NCBI GenBank assembly: GCA_002506755.1
Contig: DAYD01000016.1
Coordinates: forward strand, 1-64,000
Origin: Euryarchaeota archaeon UBA462
GTDB taxonomy: Archaea; Thermoplasmatota; Poseidoniia; Poseidoniales; Thalassarchaeaceae
DNA length: 64,000 bases
Direction: 5' to 3'
Part shown: one piece after another, positions 63,161 to 64,000 of the stretch
Numbering within the stretch: position 1 is the stretch's first letter
Layout of the letters: every line of letters starts with the position of its first letter
Made by a program: the position numbers and the translations under genes
Notes under the pieces: model-generated
What the model was told of the DNA's origin: nothing
Seen by the model: the letters and a program-made list of their open reading frames with translations, nothing else
Databases searched by the model: none

Positions 63161-64000
63161 TTGGATTGGCCCACCTAGAATCTGAGGGCGGCCTTGATAC
63201 CTCTAAAAATTTCCAAGCCCCATCTAATCGTAGCGGGTATGCCCATCGTTTGTTCACCCCAGCCGCGAGCCTCGAAGATAAACACGCGTCGCTCCAATCC
63301 TCTGTACTGTATTCTCTTTTCTTGGAATATGGATCTATGACGAGCCACGGTGCATGACCTTCTCCAACGCCACCGGGATAGCATCTCCAACTAGTACCAT
63401 ATTTGAATCCAGATCGTGTGTTCAATCCCCTTCCCCATAAATCAAGTAAGAGATTAGAAGACAAGCTTAACCCAATTTTAGAGGCCTGTTCCAAGGTTAA
63501 AGGCGATGATTCCAAATCCAATTCTGCCTCATAATTCCCAAGTGAATGTATGATATTCAGCTCTGTAAAATCTACTTGTCTACCCCCATGAAGAGGTATT
63601 CCAACGGTTTCCAAGGGCCAGTCAATTACATTCGGGAAAAATGCTCCACCTGATGCGGTATTTTTGTGATCCATTTCTACGATTTTTTTGAATAGTGATA
63701 AGTCTATAGATCCCATATTGCCTTTAATATCTGCAATATTCAATCTATATGTCACAACGGATTGCTCTTCATCCACTACCAATACTTCCGCAATTCTATC
63801 AAGTTCTGTGACCTCTTTGCACCATTCATAGAGCTCATTTTCATTGAATTTGTCTTCAGAATGAAAATATATTATCTCTGACTCTGGGAGATCTGATTTG
63901 GGGTGTTTATTTGAGGGCCACCTTAAGGCCCAACTACCTGATGCTGAGTAGAAACCCAACAAAGCAATGTTTTCCCCGATGATTACCCGATTTCCTGGGA
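63150..64000 (-). CDS. endA: tRNA-splicing endonuclease EndA (5' end cut by window edge)
   Basis: The frame is open to the right edge, giving at least 283 residues, read upstream of LGFYSASGSWALRWP to GNRVIIGENIA. The C-terminal catalytic domain has LLLDLWGRGLNTRSGFKYGT, EGHAPWLVIDP and RLAAGVNKRWAYPL, supplying the Tyr, His and Lys of the active site. An upstream domain with IIHSLGNYEAELDLESSPLT looks like a degenerate copy, so this may be the long alpha-prime-2 type. It cuts archaeal pre-tRNA and pre-rRNA at bulge-helix-bulge sites. It overlaps the M6 gene by 11 bases. Confidence 0.9.
   Translation of the reverse strand, partial: PGNRVIIGENIALLGFYSASGSWALRWPSNKHPKSDLPESEIIYFHSEDKFNENELYEWCKEVTELDRIAEVLVVDEEQSVVTYRLNIADIKGNMGSIDLSLFKKIVEMDHKNTASGGAFFPNVIDWPLETVGIPLHGGRQVDFTELNIIHSLGNYEAELDLESSPLTLEQASKIGLSLSSNLLLDLWGRGLNTRSGFKYGTSWRCYPGGVGEGHAPWLVIDPYSKKREYSTEDWSDACLSSRLAAGVNKRWAYPLRLDGAWKFLEVSRPPSDSRWANPTRK

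Noticed and set aside
1..64000. rRNA genes, CRISPR arrays, insertion sequences, prophage
   Set aside because: No rRNA, spaced CRISPR-type repeats, transposase or phage structural gene was seen on either strand.

Overview
The window is a compact archaeal chromosome segment with almost no non-coding DNA. No gap without a gene exceeds about 240 bases. The core genes are archaeal: exosome Rrp4/Rrp41/Rrp42, SBDS, L37Ae, prefoldin beta, KEOPS Pcc1, S12-S7-EF-2, primase PriS, archaeal-type ProRS, TrpRS and MetRS, proteasome beta, aCPSF1/FttA, SepF, EndA, KptA, isopentenyl phosphate kinase and an archaellin. Bacterial-looking metabolic genes sit among them: ThyA/DHFR, PntAA-AB-B, type I IDI, PlsC, M20 and M6 peptidases, and Cys-repeat lipoproteins. 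This mixture and the moderate GC fit a marine Thermoplasmatota lineage such as Marine Group II (Ca. Poseidoniia). That assignment is an inference from gene content; no marker phylogeny was run.

Layout. 1-1.5 kb: the 5' part of a C-type lectin/Vps62-like protein running off the left edge, plus a small membrane protein. 1.6-7.5 kb: hydrolase, SPFH protein, lipoprotein esterase, M20 amidohydrolase and flavoprotein. 7.7-13.3 kb: RNA-processing and ribosome operon (RluA-type pseudouridine synthase, SBDS, Rrp4, Rrp41, Rrp42, L37Ae, Pcc1, prefoldin beta, TPR protein). 13.3-16 kb, reverse: Nudix, TPR protein and UbiD-family decarboxylase. 16-19.4 kb: rpsL-rpsG-fusA. 19.4-22 kb, reverse: an IDI-prenyl synthase fusion and IPK. 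With the UbiD-family protein these form an isoprenoid neighbourhood. 22-29.4 kb: zinc-ribbon protein, KptA, thiolase, CoaBC, ProRS and split transketolase. 29.5-32.9 kb: futalosine-pathway menaquinone genes mqnE, mqnA and mqnD around a half-length deoxyhypusine-hydroxylase-like protein. 33-38 kb: PriS, an EF-hand protein, membrane proteins and a CNNM/CorC-type protein. 38-48 kb: MetRS, repeat lipoprotein, folA-thyA, PlsC-like acyltransferase, a membrane protein, a saccharopine-dehydrogenase-like protein and TrpRS. 48-53 kb: ZPR1-like protein, SepF, proteasome beta, FttA, zinc protein, tRNA-Pro and tiny membrane proteins. 53-56 kb: archaellin carrying a beta/gamma-crystallin domain, Nudix, malate dehydrogenase and CPBP protease. 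56.4-59.3 kb: proton-translocating transhydrogenase. 59.4-63.2 kb: a surface/secretion group (CSCH-motif membrane protein, TatC-like protein, M6 metalloprotease). 63.2 kb to the right edge: tRNA-splicing endonuclease, cut by the window end.

How the genes fit together. Exosome, SBDS, FttA, KptA and EndA describe archaeal RNA processing. IPK with the UbiD-family decarboxylase suggests the archaeal modified mevalonate route, feeding IDI and the prenyl synthase. The Mqn genes imply menaquinone respiration, and Pnt couples the proton gradient to NADPH.

The most unusual items are the archaellin-crystallin fusion, the half-size DOHH-like HEAT protein, the IDI-GGPP synthase fusion and the lectin/Vps62-like gene at the left edge.
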